Assembly (NCBI GenBank): GCA_937873435.1
Contig: CALMWM010000020.1
Span: 1-6,054 of the forward strand
Reading direction: 5' to 3'
DNA: 6,054 bases
DNA from: an uncultured Gallionellaceae bacterium
GTDB taxonomy: Bacteria > Pseudomonadota > Gammaproteobacteria > Burkholderiales > Sulfuricellaceae
The translations under genes and the position numbers were made by a program. Each line of letters starts with the position of its first letter. Positions within the stretch are counted from its first letter, which is position 1. This document shows positions 5,548-6,054 of the stretch, one piece after another. A model generated the notes under the pieces. The model was not told the DNA's origin. It did not search any database and saw only the letters and a program-made list of their open reading frames with translations.

Positions 5548-6054
5548 TCAACAAATTCGCGGCAACTGTTCGCCGGTCAGCCAGTCGACGATGCGCCTTC
5601 CGCCGAAGGCGGTTTCCATCTGCACGAAATGGTGGCTGTCTTCGATCACCTCGCCGATGACGACAGCATCTTGTCCGAGCGGATGGGCACGCATGGCCGC
5701 GAGCAGGGCTTCGCGATGCTCAGGCGCGCAGATGGCGATCAGTTTGCCTTCGTTGGCGACGTACAGCGGGTCGAGGCCGAGAAATTCGCAGGCAGCCTTG
5801 ACTTGGCCGCGGATCGGGATGGCGGTCTCGCGCAGCATCATGCCGACACCGGATTGGCCGGCGATTTCGTTGAGGGTGGTAGCCAGGCCGCCGCGGGTCG
5901 GGTCGCGCAGGCAATGGATGTCCGGCACTGCGGCCACCATCGCGGCGACCAGGCCGTGCAGCGCGGCGGTGTCGGAACTGATCGCGGTCTCGAAGCGCAA
6001 GTCTTCGCGCAGCGACATGATCGCGACGCCGTGGTCGCCGAGATGGCCGCTGAC
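5548..6054 (-). CDS. hypE: Hydrogenase maturation protein HypE, C-terminal part
   Basis: The last 168 codons of hypE; the start lies beyond the right edge. HypE works with the carbamoyltransferase HypF to make the cyanide ligands of the NiFe-hydrogenase active site: its C-terminal cysteine is carbamoylated and dehydrated to a thiocyanate. The visible part is the second half of the AIR-synthase-like fold. It contains the conserved DPTRGGLATTLNEIA segment, the ANEGKLIAIC strand and the diagnostic C-terminus Pro-Arg-Ile-Cys directly before the TGA at 5548-5550, so the catalytic tail is intact. An internal ATG at 6016-6018 is not the true start, because the frame continues upstream with family-like sequence (SGHLGDHGVAIMSL). 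It lies 159 bases before siaD and is functionally unrelated to the sia genes. It implies the organism makes a NiFe hydrogenase. Confidence 0.95.
   Translation of the reverse strand, partial: VSGHLGDHGVAIMSLREDLRFETAISSDTAALHGLVAAMVAAVPDIHCLRDPTRGGLATTLNEIAGQSGVGMMLRETAIPIRGQVKAACEFLGLDPLYVANEGKLIAICAPEHREALLAAMRAHPLGQDAVVIGEVIEDSHHFVQMETAFGGRRIVDWLTGEQLPRIC

Noticed and set aside
5548..6018. HypE as a complete 156-residue gene starting at the internal ATG
   Set aside because: The frame remains open to the right edge with HypE-like residues, and HypE is about twice this length, so this is a truncated view of a larger gene.
1..6054. CRISPR array, tRNA, rRNA or insertion sequence
   Set aside because: I saw no regularly spaced repeats, no cloverleaf or rRNA-like sequence, and no transposase or terminal repeats.

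Overview
The window carries part of a Gram-negative, high-GC genome, probably a betaproteobacterium. That placement is an inference from protein style and codon use, with no phylogenetic test behind it. Every gene I can support lies on the minus strand, so transcription runs from right to left. The long plus-strand open frames are antisense shadows of GC-rich genes.

From the right edge: the C-terminal half of hypE (NiFe-hydrogenase maturation, ending in Pro-Arg-Ile-Cys) stops at 5548. A 159-base gap follows. It holds an inverted repeat, a direct repeat spaced 20 bases apart, and a short open frame with no normal start. Then comes a compact signalling operon: a GGDEF diguanylate cyclase (SiaD-like, 5388-4657), a membrane dCache-HAMP-PP2C phosphatase (SiaA-like, 4660-2669), an HATPase-type Ser/Thr kinase (SiaB-like, 2524-1976), its small phosphoprotein partner (SiaC-like, 1973-1593) and a soluble PAS histidine kinase (1588-326). 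At the left edge is the N-terminal part of a gene of unknown function, possibly LETM1-like (288 to beyond 1).

The four sia-type genes match the Pseudomonas aeruginosa SiaABCD partner-switching module. There, SiaB phosphorylates SiaC on a threonine, SiaA removes the phosphate in response to a periplasmic signal, and unphosphorylated SiaC binds the N-terminal stalk of SiaD and switches on c-di-GMP synthesis, which drives aggregation and biofilm formation. Here the order is D-A-B-C rather than A-B-C-D.

The most notable observation is that the histidine kinase fused to the end of the operon begins with the same roughly 64-residue module as the diguanylate cyclase (39 of 64 residues identical without gaps, and also similar at DNA level). 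If that module is the SiaC docking stalk, one SiaC switch could control two outputs: c-di-GMP synthesis and a phosphorelay. No response regulator is encoded in the window. Other points worth checking are a good sigma-54-type promoter match pointing antisense into siaA and the unusual 144-base gap between siaA and siaB.
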